Source of the DNA: Photobacterium jeanii
GTDB lineage: Bacteria > Pseudomonadota > Gammaproteobacteria > Enterobacterales > Vibrionaceae
NCBI RefSeq assembly: GCF_001650345.1
Contig: NZ_LVHF01000012.1
Coordinates: 992,001-1,056,000, forward strand
DNA length: 64,000 nt
Direction: 5' to 3'
Part shown: positions 45,127 to 54,738 of the stretch, piece after piece
How positions within the stretch are numbered: position 1 is the stretch's first letter
Layout of the letters: each line of letters starts with the position of its first letter
The notes under the pieces: generated by a model
Seen by the model: the letters and a program-made list of their open reading frames with translations, nothing else
Told to the model about the DNA's origin: nothing
The model's database searches: none
Program-made: the position numbers and the translations under genes

Positions 45127-45246
45127 ATGAATCAAAAAGATTGTATTCATAAAGAAGTGAGGCAATTAAAGCGGAATTTTTTTGAACGGATGCTCTATAA
45201 CTCGATTTATCAATGTGTCTTATGTGGCAAGAAAATAAAGCTATGA
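45127..45246 (+). CDS. Small zinc-ribbon-like protein, 39 residues
   Basis: Starts MNQKDCIHKEVRQLKRNFFE and ends YQCVLCGKKIKL. The start has a strong GAGGT at four to five bases. One CxH pair near the N-terminus and a CVLC knuckle near the end could jointly bind one zinc ion. The framework R-x5-E-x2-L-Y-x-S-x-Y-x-C-x2-C-G is one I associate with small uncharacterised proteobacterial zinc-ribbon proteins. No membrane segment. Its stop overlaps the next small ORF as ATGA. Function unknown. Confidence 0.6.
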   Translation: MNQKDCIHKEVRQLKRNFFERMLYNSIYQCVLCGKKIKL

Positions 45247-45419
45247 GCTGCGATAAACATCGAGTACGGGTGCTAATTAAAACCAAAAGCCATTCCCACT
45301 TACACCAAGTGCGTAAAAGATTGGCTTCCGAAATGATGGCGCAAACAAAATTAGATAACGCCCCCTTCCAACACCAGCGCTATTCGCTAACTAAGAACAG
45401 CTATAACACTGTTATCTAG
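45243..45419 (+). CDS. Putative 58-residue basic protein overlapping the zinc-ribbon gene
   Basis: Begins at an ATG that overlaps the TGA of the upstream small ORF (ATGA), a coupling signal. It has only a weak purine stretch as its own ribosome binding site. The product MSCDKHRVRVLIKTKSHSHL... is basic, His- and Lys-rich, with no recognised domain. A large terminator follows 31 bases after the stop. The same frame is open from 45213, but that earlier start lies well inside the upstream ORF. Moderately weak support. Confidence 0.35.
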   Translation: MSCDKHRVRVLIKTKSHSHLHQVRKRLASEMMAQTKLDNAPFQHQRYSLTKNSYNTVI

Positions 45420-45450
45420 CCTCAGATATCTAAAAGGGGCTCCAACAAAA

Positions 45451-45490
45451 ACGCGCTTTACTCATAGAGAAACTCTCGAGAAAAGCGCGT
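45451..45490. terminator. Bidirectional terminator between the small ORFs and the peroxidase gene
   Basis: Outer stem ACGCGCTTT / AAAGCGCGT, extended by A and T tracts on both sides, with an inner AGAG-AAA-CTCT hairpin in the loop. Serves convergent transcription. Confidence 0.85.
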
Positions 45491-45529
45491 TTTTTAACAA
45501 TGGTGTTCAACCACAAGTATGCACTGATA

Positions 45530-46924
45530 TTACTGCAGTAACTGCCCTTGGTACTCGCCAGTCAAGGTTTCCAAGTACGCGGTAATTTTACTAATTTCAC
45601 TTGCTGTTAGCTTCACACCTACTTGATAGTACGCCATCTGATCTACGGCTTGTTCCAGTGTCGCAGCCTGACCATCATGGAAATACGGTGCCGTTAGCGC
45701 TACATTTCGTAGGGTTGGCACTTTAAAGCGGTGCATATCCGCAGGATCACCCGTGACATTGAAGCGTCCGTTATCAACATCGGTGACATTACCACGCTCA
45801 GCAAAGTAATCTTTCTTTAGACCCATGACTTCAAAGCCTTGTCCGCCCATCGCTTCACCAACATGACAGGTTGCACATTTGTGTTGCTTGAACAGCGCAT
45901 AACCTTCTTTTTCATCTGCACTCAAAGCCGCTTCATCACCACGTAAGAATTGATCAAAACGGCTGTTTGGTGTCACCAGCGTTTTCTCAAATTCAGCAAT
46001 GGCGTCGGTAATGGTATGTTCGGTAATTCCTTCATCATAAATCGCGGCAAAGGCTTGTTGCATATCTTCATCAGCAAGAAGCTTTTCGCTGATTTGATGC
46101 CAAGATTCAGATGCCATTTCTAACGGGTTTAGCGGTGGTCCCCCAGCTTGCGCTTGTAAGTCAGCCGCGCGTCCATCCCAGAATTGATGGCTATTGAAGA
46201 CTGCGTTATACACGGTTGGTGCATTAATTGGACCAACGGCATTGTTCACCCCTAACGAAGTAGTCAATCGGTCAACGCCCCCTGTGGCTAACGAGTGACA
46301 ACTCGCACAAGAAACCGTGTTATCACCAGATAAACGCGTATCGTGGAAAAGCTTGTTACCCAACTCGACTTTCGCCATATCCACTTCAAACTCAGTGGTG
46401 ATCGGCTGTACGGCATCGTATTTGAAATCATTTTTTGCAGCTGAATTAATATGGTGGCGCATACGCTCTTGTTTTACCCAATCACGCAAAGTTGCCGTTT
46501 CTTCCGAAGATAACTTAGAACGCCAATGCATCGATAAATACAGAGGTGGCGGCATGCTACCGTCATCCAGCACGGATTCTAATTTCGCAAGCTCAAGCTC
46601 CGACACCAACTCGCCCTCACGAACCTGCGTCATCATGCCTTCAATATTAAAATGACGAGTACCGCGCTCAACATCACTGTCCATCAATTGTTTCGCAACC
46701 GGAAGTTGACCATAAAATGGCATGTCGCTATCGCTGGTGTGACAGTAGGCACAGCCGTTATTGTTCATAATGGCAAAAGCATCAGCCGAAAGTGCATTAA
46801 TCGACGGTGCGATTCCGACTTCTGCGCGGCTTTCACTCAACTGTTGATCAAAGTTATCAACCACTGCCACTGTCGCAAAATACGCAACAGCCCCTAATCC
46901 AACGGCCAGCTTAAGTTTATGCAT
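45530..46924 (-). CDS. Tri-haem cytochrome c peroxidase (YhjA/Ccp-like)
   Basis: Periplasmic peroxidase of 464 residues reducing H2O2 with electrons from the quinol pool. Three CxxCH haem sites are present: CAYCH at 58-62 in an N-terminal extra domain, CASCH around residue 200 and CATCH around 345 in the standard di-haem bacterial peroxidase core. A single N-terminal membrane segment (KLAVGLGAVAYFATVAVVD) anchors it. Length equals E. coli YhjA (465), a quinol peroxidase used under anoxic conditions. The frame is open to 46978, but the Met at 46924 has AAGGG/GGGGA upstream and removes an unlikely extension. Classical di-haem CcpA lacks the first haem domain. Confidence 0.92.
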   Translation of the reverse strand: MHKLKLAVGLGAVAYFATVAVVDNFDQQLSESRAEVGIAPSINALSADAFAIMNNNGCAYCHTSDSDMPFYGQLPVAKQLMDSDVERGTRHFNIEGMMTQVREGELVSELELAKLESVLDDGSMPPPLYLSMHWRSKLSSEETATLRDWVKQERMRHHINSAAKNDFKYDAVQPITTEFEVDMAKVELGNKLFHDTRLSGDNTVSCASCHSLATGGVDRLTTSLGVNNAVGPINAPTVYNAVFNSHQFWDGRAADLQAQAGGPPLNPLEMASESWHQISEKLLADEDMQQAFAAIYDEGITEHTITDAIAEFEKTLVTPNSRFDQFLRGDEAALSADEKEGYALFKQHKCATCHVGEAMGGQGFEVMGLKKDYFAERGNVTDVDNGRFNVTGDPADMHRFKVPTLRNVALTAPYFHDGQAATLEQAVDQMAYYQVGVKLTASEISKITAYLETLTGEYQGQLLQ

Positions 46925-47081
46925 GCCCTTAATTCCCCTATAAAAAATAGGGGGTAAAAGTAAAGACAGGGCATACAAACCGCCAATTGGAAAAAACGAA
47001 CGCCGCTATTGATAAATACGATAAAACAAACAGTTAACACAATATCAGGCGATAAATGTTCATAGGGCAAGGAGTTACTCT
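46925..47081. other. Peroxidase promoter side of the divergent region
   Basis: AT-rich region upstream of the peroxidase gene. One TTGAT half-site of an FNR box (around 47010) is present, but its partner half is poor. Oxygen control is therefore not established here. Confidence 0.3.
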
Positions 47082-47189
47082 ATGACACTTAAAACTTGTC
47101 ACAGCCCACTAACAAATATTTTGTTACCACTTCTGACATCCCTACTTACCTACAGAAATCTTGTAATAGCCCCATCACAAAATCAGTAA
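47082..47189 (+). CDS. Putative 35-residue hydrophobic small protein
   Basis: Starts MTLKTCHSPLTNILLPLLTS and ends VIAPSQNQ. The start has AAGGAG at seven bases, the best possible Shine-Dalgarno. A central hydrophobic stretch (ILLPLLTSLL) might form a short membrane helix. It lies 160 bases before cmoA on the same strand. It could also be a leader peptide. No terminator separates it from cmoA. Not recognised. Confidence 0.4.
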   Translation: MTLKTCHSPLTNILLPLLTSLLTYRNLVIAPSQNQ

Positions 47190-47334
47190 AGACAAATGGC
47201 TGCATTTTTTCTACAATACGCGCCTTTTTAGAGGATGATGGATCATGCCTCAGCCTGCGATGAATGCGGACCTTTGGAGTAACAAGGCACCATCTCTCAA
47301 CGCAAGCACATCAGTTATGAATACCATTTCCTAG

Positions 47335-48081
<747 letters not shown>

Positions 48082-48096
48082 GGTTATACGTTACAC

Positions 48097-49071
48097 ATGT
48101 TTAGTTTTTCTGAGTTCTACCAATTAATCGCGCAGCACGAAATGCTTCGCCCTTGGCTAAATACCCTACCGTCACAGCTTGATAGCTGGGAACGTGCACA
48201 ACATGGCGATATGGGTCGCTGGACTCGTGCCCTGCAAAAGTTCCCAACCTTTAAGCCAGATACCATTGATCTTAAAAACGCAGTCAGCGTGTCTAACGAA
48301 GACGGTATCGCAATTGGTGAACAAAAACGCCTTGAGAGCCTACTGCGCCTATTACACCCATGGCGTAAAGGTCCATACCAGGTTCATGGCATCGACATTG
48401 ATACTGAATGGCGCTCAGATTGGAAATGGGATCGCGTATTACCGCACATTTCACCACTGAAAAACCGTACCGTACTTGATGTCGGTTGTGGTAACGGTTA
48501 TCACATGTGGCGCATGCTGGGTGAAGAAGCCAAACTCACTGTGGGTATCGACCCATCAAACCTATTTTTGGTGCAGTTTGAAGCCATTCGCCGTCTAATG
48601 GGCAACGACAACCGTGCGTTCTTGCTGCCACTTGGCATTGAAGAGCTACCAGAGCTCAAAGCGTTTGACACTGTATTTAGCATGGGTGTGCTTTACCACC
48701 GCCGTTCGCCACTGGATCACATTCTTCAGCTTAAAAACCAGCTACGTAAAGATGGTGAAGTGATCTTAGAAACCTTGGTTATCGATGGTGACGAAAATGC
48801 GGTACTGGTGCCAACCCACCGTTACGCGCAAATGCATAACGTTTACTTCTTCCCTTCAGCTAAAGCGCTGAAAGTATGGATGGAGAAATGTGGTTTTGTC
48901 GATGTACGTATCGTTGATGAGTGCGTGACAACCACAGATGAGCAACGCACCACCGATTGGATGACCAACAACTCATTGCCTGACTACTTGGATCCTAACG
49001 ACCCAAGCAAGACCATTGAAGGTTACCCTGCACCAAAACGTGCGATCTTGGTTGGTCGTAATCCTGACTAA
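48097..49071 (+). CDS. cmoB: tRNA U34 carboxymethyltransferase CmoB
   Basis: Transfers the carboxymethyl group of carboxy-SAM to 5-hydroxyuridine 34 of tRNA. 324 residues (E. coli 323). Family N-terminus [12 protein letters not shown], then [27 protein letters not shown]-binding [28 protein letters not shown], and [17 protein letters not shown]. It ends with [15 protein letters not shown]. In operon with cmoA; cmo5U34 is present in tRNAs for Ser, Ala, Val and others, including the tRNA-Ser(UGA) in this window. Confidence 0.97.
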   Translation: MFSFSEFYQLIAQHEMLRPWLNTLPSQLDSWERAQHGDMGRWTRALQKFPTFKPDTIDLKNAVSVSNEDGIAIGEQKRLESLLRLLHPWRKGPYQVHGIDIDTEWRSDWKWDRVLPHISPLKNRTVLDVGCGNGYHMWRMLGEEAKLTVGIDPSNLFLVQFEAIRRLMGNDNRAFLLPLGIEELPELKAFDTVFSMGVLYHRRSPLDHILQLKNQLRKDGEVILETLVIDGDENAVLVPTHRYAQMHNVYFFPSAKALKVWMEKCGFVDVRIVDECVTTTDEQRTTDWMTNNSLPDYLDPNDPSKTIEGYPAPKRAILVGRNPD

Positions 49072-49081
49072 TCCGCACTTT

Positions 49082-49159
49082 GCGTCATCTTTGGCCATTT
49101 TTTAACTAATTGAAAGTAAAATACTGTCAGCGGTATTAATAATATTAAAAAGATGACGC
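49082..49159. repeat. 11-bp inverted repeat after cmoB
   Basis: GCGTCATCTTT (49082-49092) and AAAGATGACGC (49149-49159) are perfect complements separated by 56 AT-rich bases. A smaller hairpin TGGGATGC-TATTC-GCATCCCA follows at 49171-49191, then TTTTGTG. The second may be the cmoB terminator. Confidence 0.55.
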
Positions 49160-49250
49160 GGCTCTGACATTGGGATGCTATTCGCATCCCATTTTGTGCG
49201 CTACACTAGCGCGGCTTATACAAAAATAACAAGTATTTACCGGGATAATA

Positions 49251-50024
49251 ATGCTTCGCCGTCACTTTCCATTATTGGCTCTCACTCTCCTTTCGGGCTG
49301 TGCGCTGAATCAATCAGAGCAACATCAGCAGACGCTTCAGGCTATCAGTACGATGGAAATGAATGTTAACAGCCAACTTGCCTCCATGACTGATCAAATT
49401 GATCAACAAAATGAACATATTGCAAACCTCGAAAAAGAGCTATTATCATTAGCAGAGGAAGTAAATAAGGTTTCAGTTCAGACCGTTAGTGAACCACATG
49501 AAGCCAACAACGCACCTAACGCTGTTGTTGCTCCAGTGGCAAACCCGGAACCTAATCTCAAACTTGCCCACGGCAAAGCGATTCTCGGCGAAGAAGAGTG
49601 GGTATGGTTAGATTCGGTTAAGTCACACTTCAAAGCTCGTATTGATAGTGGTGCGACGACCTCATCATTGAACGCTGTTGATCTTCAAATTTTTGAACGT
49701 AACGGTAAAGAATGGGTTCGTTTCAATTTAAACCACCAAGTAACCGATGTGACTAAAGAACCTGAAATCATCGAAGCGCCAATTTTACGCTGGGTTAAGA
49801 TTCGCCAATCAAGCAGCCAAGAAGCGGTTCGCCGCCCAGTGGTTGAGGCTTGGGTAAAACTTGGCTCTTTGCATGAAAAAGCGCAATTTACTCTCGCTGA
49901 TCGCACTCAAATGACGTATCCAGTACTACTAGGGCGTGAATTCTTTAAAGATATCGCTCTGGTTGATGTCGGTAAAAAATATGTTCAAGGCAAGGACGAA
50001 CCGGAACAACTAACAATAAAATAA
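49251..50024 (+). CDS. Retropepsin-like (ATP-dependent zinc protease family) lipoprotein
   Basis: Envelope protein of 257 residues. A lipoprotein signal ends at Cys17 (LLSGC). A coiled-coil/linker region (about 20-75) and an Ala/Pro/Asn-rich linker (80-105) precede a PF05618-type domain (about 108-255). The catalytic-looking DSG triad RIDSGATTSSLNA at 131-142 resembles single-chain aspartic (retropepsin) proteases, related to RimB; the annotation 'ATP-dependent zinc protease' is historical. A late VLLGREFF block is conserved. First gene of a three-gene operon; the next ORF begins 13 bases after its stop. Substrate unknown; the lipobox places it in the periplasm. Confidence 0.82.
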   Translation: MLRRHFPLLALTLLSGCALNQSEQHQQTLQAISTMEMNVNSQLASMTDQIDQQNEHIANLEKELLSLAEEVNKVSVQTVSEPHEANNAPNAVVAPVANPEPNLKLAHGKAILGEEEWVWLDSVKSHFKARIDSGATTSSLNAVDLQIFERNGKEWVRFNLNHQVTDVTKEPEIIEAPILRWVKIRQSSSQEAVRRPVVEAWVKLGSLHEKAQFTLADRTQMTYPVLLGREFFKDIALVDVGKKYVQGKDEPEQLTIK

Positions 50025-50037
50025 TGATGAGGATGTC

Positions 50038-51543
50038 ATGACATCAAGAATACCTTTTTATTTTCTCATCACCCTGCTCATCATCGCAGGTGTTGGGCTT
50101 AGTCAATACCGCCATGAAGTCTATGGTGTACCGTGGACGCCAGGGGAACAACGTGCGCTTTGGGAGTTAGAAGCCCGCGTTGAGTTTGATGCTATTGGTG
50201 AGCCGGTTAAAGTGTCAATGGCAGCCCCTGAAACCCAACAAGGTTTCACTCTCATTGACGAAAGCACTTCTTCGCCAGGTTATGGTGTCGCGTTAATCGA
50301 CACAGACAACGGTCGTCGTGCTGAATGGTCGATCCGCGAAGCCATCGGCAAGCAAATCCTCTATTACAAAACCCAAATGCTGGTTGATGACCAAGCGCAA
50401 TACGATTTATCGCCTCCAACGGGTGATACGATTGCGGTCAGTCTCGATAACCCGCAACAAACGGCGGCAACAGCACTATTAGAGCAAGCGCGTAAGCTTT
50501 CGTCTGATAACTTAACGCTCACCCGCGAACTGATTAAACAGTTTGATGATAAGCAAAACCAGAATGCCTCACTGCTGCTGAACAACCTCAGCCGCGAGAG
50601 TGCCATTGTTAATTTGCTCTCCCTTGAAGGTATTCATGCCCGCGTCGTTGGTGGCTTAACACTAGAAGACGGACGTCGTCGACAAAGCATCTTCCCGTTG
50701 GTGGAAGTGTGGAGCGGCGAAAAATGGCAGCTCTTTAACCCAGTGACGGGGGAAGAAGGCAAGCCAGAAGACGTGATGGTATGGAACCAAAAAGGTCACT
50801 CCATGCTGGATGTGATCGGCGGTCGTAATTCAAATGTCAGCTTTTCTATCATTGCGCAAGACATTACACCGCAGCGCGCAACCAGTGAGAAAGTGAAAGC
50901 CGAAGATCTACTGAACTTCTCGATTCACAGCTTACCGGTTGAAGAACAAGCAATGTTCAAAACCATCATGCTAGTACCAATTGGTGCGCTGATTGTGGTA
51001 TTCCTGCGGATTATTGTTGGTTTGAAAACCTCTGGTACTTTCATGCCGGTGTTGATCGCGGTGGCATTTGTTCAAACCCAACTGGTTACCGGTATTCTCG
51101 GTTTCTTGCTGATTGTCGGTACCGGTTTGATCATCCGAAGTTACCTCTCCAAGCTTAACTTGCTGCTGGTAGCGCGGATATCGGCGGTGATCATCACGGT
51201 TATTATGATCATCTCGGTATTTACCGTGGTGGCATTTAAGATTGGCTTGGTGGAAGGCTTAACCATTACTTTCTTCCCGATGATCATCTTGTCATGGACC
51301 ATCGAACGTATGTCGATTCTGTGGGAAGAAGAAGGAGCAAAAGAAGTCTTGATCCAAGGTGGTGGTTCACTGTTAACCGCAGTACTGGTTTACCTTGCGA
51401 TGACTAACGAAATTGTTCGCCACCTTACATTCAACTTTATCGGTATGCAGCTAATTATCTTGGCAGCAATCTTGATGCTAGGTAACTACACTGGCTACCG
51501 CTTAAGTGAGCTACGACGCTTTAAGCCCCTAACGGAGGACTAA
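50038..51543 (+). CDS. Inactive transglutaminase fused to multiple membrane helices
   Basis: Membrane protein of 501 residues. One N-terminal helix (PFYFLITLLIIAGVGLSQY) leads to a periplasmic domain (about 25-300) with transglutaminase-like strands (NLLSLEGIHARVVGGL, PLVEVWSGEKWQLFNPVTG). The catalytic Cys, His and Asp are not at their expected places: the segment before LLSLEGI has no Cys, VEVW lacks the preceding His, and NPVTG replaces DPT. Six to seven C-terminal helices follow (about 310-490; VPIGALIVVFLRIIVGL, LVTGILGFLLIVGTGLII and others). The gene is 13 bases after the retropepsin gene and three before the ATP-grasp gene. Known as a conserved but uncharacterised architecture. Confidence 0.85.
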   Translation: MTSRIPFYFLITLLIIAGVGLSQYRHEVYGVPWTPGEQRALWELEARVEFDAIGEPVKVSMAAPETQQGFTLIDESTSSPGYGVALIDTDNGRRAEWSIREAIGKQILYYKTQMLVDDQAQYDLSPPTGDTIAVSLDNPQQTAATALLEQARKLSSDNLTLTRELIKQFDDKQNQNASLLLNNLSRESAIVNLLSLEGIHARVVGGLTLEDGRRRQSIFPLVEVWSGEKWQLFNPVTGEEGKPEDVMVWNQKGHSMLDVIGGRNSNVSFSIIAQDITPQRATSEKVKAEDLLNFSIHSLPVEEQAMFKTIMLVPIGALIVVFLRIIVGLKTSGTFMPVLIAVAFVQTQLVTGILGFLLIVGTGLIIRSYLSKLNLLLVARISAVIITVIMIISVFTVVAFKIGLVEGLTITFFPMIILSWTIERMSILWEEEGAKEVLIQGGGSLLTAVLVYLAMTNEIVRHLTFNFIGMQLIILAAILMLGNYTGYRLSELRRFKPLTED

Positions 51544-51546
51544 GCT

Positions 51547-52527
51547 ATGTCATTTTTGTCACAGTTTACGTCCCCGTTTAAACTCCGCGACCGCGGTATT
51601 ATGGGGATGAATCAGCGTAACCACAGCTATATCGGTCGTTATAACGACCGTAGCTTGTACCCGTTAGTTGATGATAAGCTCAAAACCAAGCATATCGCTC
51701 AGCGTGCGGGAGCTACCGTACCTGAGTTGATTGGCGTGATCGACAGCCAAGTGTACGTAAAACGCGTGCACGATATGGTGAAAGATTGGCCGGGGTTTGT
51801 GATTAAGCCAGCGCAAGGTTCTGGCGGCAAAGGCATTTTGGTGATCACTAAGCACAAAGATGGGGTTTACACGAAGCCATCCGGTGCTCAAATTAACAAG
51901 CAAGATGTTGAGCGCCATATTACCAACACCTTGGCGGGATTGTTCTCGCTAGGGGGTAAGAACGATGTGGCTATGATTGAAAACCTGATCGAATTCGATG
52001 ATGTTTTCGACGGTTTCAGTTATGAAGGCGTGCCAGATGTTCGCGTAATCGTGTTCAAAGGCTACCCTGTTATGGCGATGATGCGCTGTTCAACCGCCGC
52101 TTCCGATGGCAAAGCTAACTTACACCAAGGTGCTGTTGGGGTTGGGATTGATATCGCAACCGGTAAAGCCATTCGTGCGGTGCAATTTAATCAGCCAATT
52201 GAACGTCACCCAGATACAGGGCGCTTACTCAGTGAACTAGCCGTACCAGAATGGGAGCGCCTGCTAACACTAGCTGCGAGTGCATGGGAAATGGCAGGGC
52301 TAGGTTACATGGGTACCGACATGGTGCTTGATAAGAACAAGGGCCCGATGGTACTTGAACTCAATGCTCGCCCGGGTTTGGCTATCCAAATTGCCAATGG
52401 CTGTGGCTTGCTGCCTCGCTTGAAGCATATTGAGCGCATGGGTACACCAACCGAAGTACCGAAACCGGCAGAACGCGTGGCTTATGCCGCGGATCAATTT
52501 GGTGGAAAAACGTTTAGCACCGAATAA
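51547..52527 (+). CDS. Alpha-L-glutamate ligase-like (RimK-type) ATP-grasp protein
   Basis: Soluble ATP-grasp enzyme of 326 residues. The N-terminal GMNQRNHSYIGRYNDRSLYP is typical of the family. ATP-binding features: FVIKPAQGSGGKGILVI (Lys, glycine-rich loop, about 82-98), and the metal-binding end MVLELNARPGLAIQIANGCG (about 273-292). The fold would couple ATP to ligation of an amino acid or peptide to a carboxylate. It follows the membrane protein by three bases with GGAGG upstream, so its product is made in tight stoichiometry. Substrate unknown. Confidence 0.85.
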   Translation: MSFLSQFTSPFKLRDRGIMGMNQRNHSYIGRYNDRSLYPLVDDKLKTKHIAQRAGATVPELIGVIDSQVYVKRVHDMVKDWPGFVIKPAQGSGGKGILVITKHKDGVYTKPSGAQINKQDVERHITNTLAGLFSLGGKNDVAMIENLIEFDDVFDGFSYEGVPDVRVIVFKGYPVMAMMRCSTAASDGKANLHQGAVGVGIDIATGKAIRAVQFNQPIERHPDTGRLLSELAVPEWERLLTLAASAWEMAGLGYMGTDMVLDKNKGPMVLELNARPGLAIQIANGCGLLPRLKHIERMGTPTEVPKPAERVAYAADQFGGKTFSTE

Positions 52528-52666
52528 TTGCCAGTCGCTATGATTTCAACAGCCTCAGTATGGGGCTGTTGACCTAGCTCTCGCTTTTCACTTCTCACGC
52601 ATCCCCTCTCCCACTATTTTCTAATACTATGCAATGATGTCTCTTTGTCAGGGAAGTCATCAAGCT

Positions 52667-53854
52667 ATGTATCAACGCCAACCCAACCCTCTGTTTGATC
52701 CTATTATCAATCGTCGCGACTCCAACAGCATCAAATGGAGTAAATACGCTCACCAAGACGTACTACCGATGTGGATTGCTGACAGCGATTTTAAAGTTCC
52801 TACGGAGATCACTGATGCCCTCCACCAGCACGTCGATCACGGCATTTTTGGCTATGGTCATGCCCCTGAGCGGCTAACGCAACTGATCATCGAACGAATG
52901 GCGAAAAAACATCAATGGCATATCGAGCCAGAATGGATCGTCTACTTACCGGGGCTCGTCTGCGGCATTAACCTGTGTGTCCGATCGCTCACCGAACCCG
53001 ACCAAGGCGTAGTGACACCCAAGCCGATATACCCGCCTTTCATGTCTTCCATCAAGTTGGCTAAGCGTACTTTGTCCACCTTGCCAGTGACGCTTAACCA
53101 CCAGCGCTGGTTACCTGAACTCGATGGCAATCAGCTTGCTAATAACACGCGTTTAATGTTGTTGTGTAACCCACTCAATCCCGGTGGGACTGTATATCGA
53201 CGCCAAGAACTAGAACAAACTCTCGCCTTTGCTGAACAGCATGATTTAGTGGTCTGTTCCGATGAAATTCATTGTGATCTATTACTCGATGAAGACGCGC
53301 ACCATATTCCGTTTGCCAGTCTCAACGACAGTGCGGCGCAACGTAGTGTCACTTTGATTGCACCAAGTAAGACTTTCAATATTGCAGGACTGGGTGCGTC
53401 TATGGCAATCATCCCGAATCCACAACTACGCCGCCAATTTATCAAAACCAAACTAGGGATCGTGCCCGACGTTAACGTGTTCGCCTACACGGCAGCTCAA
53501 GCTGCTTACGAACACGGACAACCTTGGCTCAATGAACAACTCGCTTATTTACGTCAGCATCGCGAACTGTTAATGAACGAAATCAACATGATGCCTTATT
53601 TATCATTACACCCTATCGAAGCCACCTATTTGGCATGGATTGATGCCAGCCAAATGCCAGTGCAAAACCCGCATAGCTTCTTTGAAAAAGCGGGCGTGGG
53701 TTTATCACCAGGCGCTGATTTCGGCAATAAGCACTTTATCCGCCTCAATTTTGCTTGCAGCCATGAGCTATTAGTCGAAGCCTTACGCCGCATGCGTTTA
53801 GCACTTGAACAGCTTGCTGCGGAAAACAGCACAACTGAAAATAAAGGGAAATAA
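52667..53854 (+). CDS. MalY/PatB family C-S beta-lyase (aminotransferase class I/II fold)
   Basis: PLP enzyme of 395 residues. Lys in APSKTFNIAGLGAS is the Schiff-base residue. The cofactor-binding NPLNPGGTVYRRQEL and SDEIHCDLLLD are typical of the MalY/PatB subgroup, which cleaves cystathionine or cysteine-S-conjugates to give pyruvate, ammonia and a thiol. The frame starts at 52634, but Met at 52667 (MYQRQPNPLFD) is the better start by comparison with MalY proteins. No regulatory partner is adjacent. A hairpin follows the gene. Confidence 0.87.
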   Translation: MYQRQPNPLFDPIINRRDSNSIKWSKYAHQDVLPMWIADSDFKVPTEITDALHQHVDHGIFGYGHAPERLTQLIIERMAKKHQWHIEPEWIVYLPGLVCGINLCVRSLTEPDQGVVTPKPIYPPFMSSIKLAKRTLSTLPVTLNHQRWLPELDGNQLANNTRLMLLCNPLNPGGTVYRRQELEQTLAFAEQHDLVVCSDEIHCDLLLDEDAHHIPFASLNDSAAQRSVTLIAPSKTFNIAGLGASMAIIPNPQLRRQFIKTKLGIVPDVNVFAYTAAQAAYEHGQPWLNEQLAYLRQHRELLMNEINMMPYLSLHPIEATYLAWIDASQMPVQNPHSFFEKAGVGLSPGADFGNKHFIRLNFACSHELLVEALRRMRLALEQLAAENSTTENKGK

Positions 53855-53880
53855 AACCTAAAGTATTGATACTCATCACC

Positions 53881-53915
53881 GATAAAGAGGTATCACACTA
53901 ACGAGCCTCTTTATC
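53881..53915 (+). repeat. 10-bp inverted repeat before the VC2046-type gene
   Basis: GATAAAGAGG (53881-53890) and CCTCTTTATC (53906-53915) around a 15-base loop. It ends three bases before the next ATG (53919), which lacks a Shine-Dalgarno. It may be the upstream gene's terminator or a translation control element. Confidence 0.6.
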
Positions 53916-53918
53916 CAG

Positions 53919-54428
53919 ATGCAAATCCATACTTTAGACAAAGCGCAGCTGATCAACGAAGTCCAGCTTGGCAGCCAACTTAACCATGCGGTTGAGACTG
54001 GTCGTCGTTCTGACTTTTCGTTAATGCTGGCGATGCTGTCACCGGATTATCTGGAAAATACCCCGACCGAAATTCCACCTGCTCAGGGTAAGACCGAAGA
54101 AGAGTTACGTGAATACTTTGAGTTAGCACGTCCACAACCACTAACCAGTACCGAAGAGTGTTACCAGCGTGCCGCTGCCCAAGCTGACGCTTTTCACAAA
54201 GGCGGGATCCGCAGTTCACAATTTCTGCATGAACTTCAACCTGCTGCGCTCACCTTCCCGCCACAAGGCACCAAAGGTATGCCAGAAGAGTTGTACCACA
54301 ATCTTTCTGGGCATGAACGCCGTTTACTGCCACCAAAAGACGAAGCCAAACTGAATGTGTCACCACAGGATTTGTACCTATCGCTGATCCAAGCGAAGCG
54401 CTTCGCTGAAATGCAATACACAGCGTGA
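53919..54428 (+). CDS. Uncharacterised VC2046/SO_2500-type protein
   Basis: Cytoplasmic protein of 169 residues, mostly helical with a proline-rich centre. The N-terminus IHTLDKAQLINEVQLGSQLN and RRSDFSLMLAMLSPDYLE resemble, from memory, a family known in Vibrio and Shewanella as VC2046/SO_2500. No catalytic motif or cofactor site is visible and no function is established. There is no Shine-Dalgarno before the ATG, and a hairpin lies just upstream. Followed 310 bases later by an SDR-fold gene. Confidence 0.65.
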   Translation: MQIHTLDKAQLINEVQLGSQLNHAVETGRRSDFSLMLAMLSPDYLENTPTEIPPAQGKTEEELREYFELARPQPLTSTEECYQRAAAQADAFHKGGIRSSQFLHELQPAALTFPPQGTKGMPEELYHNLSGHERRLLPPKDEAKLNVSPQDLYLSLIQAKRFAEMQYTA

Positions 54429-54738
54429 CCCTACTCATAGAAACCATGGCTTAACACTCGGCTTTAGTGACAGAAATCATACCTTTATTCTTTCGCCCTT
54501 CTTTCATTATCACAATTTACTAACATTTGTTGAGGGTTAGTATTTCAACTGGTTGCAACACTACAACCTGACATTTATACCGACCTCAGAGAACTGGCTA
54601 CTACCAACGGGATAGGTAAAGCTTTCACAGCCCTACTTGGTACACAGACCATAACAATAAGAAATATCGTGATCAGATTCTTGAGCACCCATTATTACGG
54701 CATTGAGGCCCTAAGATTAATGTACACGGATGGTCGTC
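54429..54738. other. Intergenic region between the VC2046-type and SDR genes
   Basis: 310 bases without a supported gene or terminator. Presumably the SDR gene promoter. Nothing else recognised. Confidence 0.3.

Noticed and set aside
46995..47030. FNR box for the peroxidase gene
   Set aside because: One TTGAT half is present, but the other half matches at only two of five positions.
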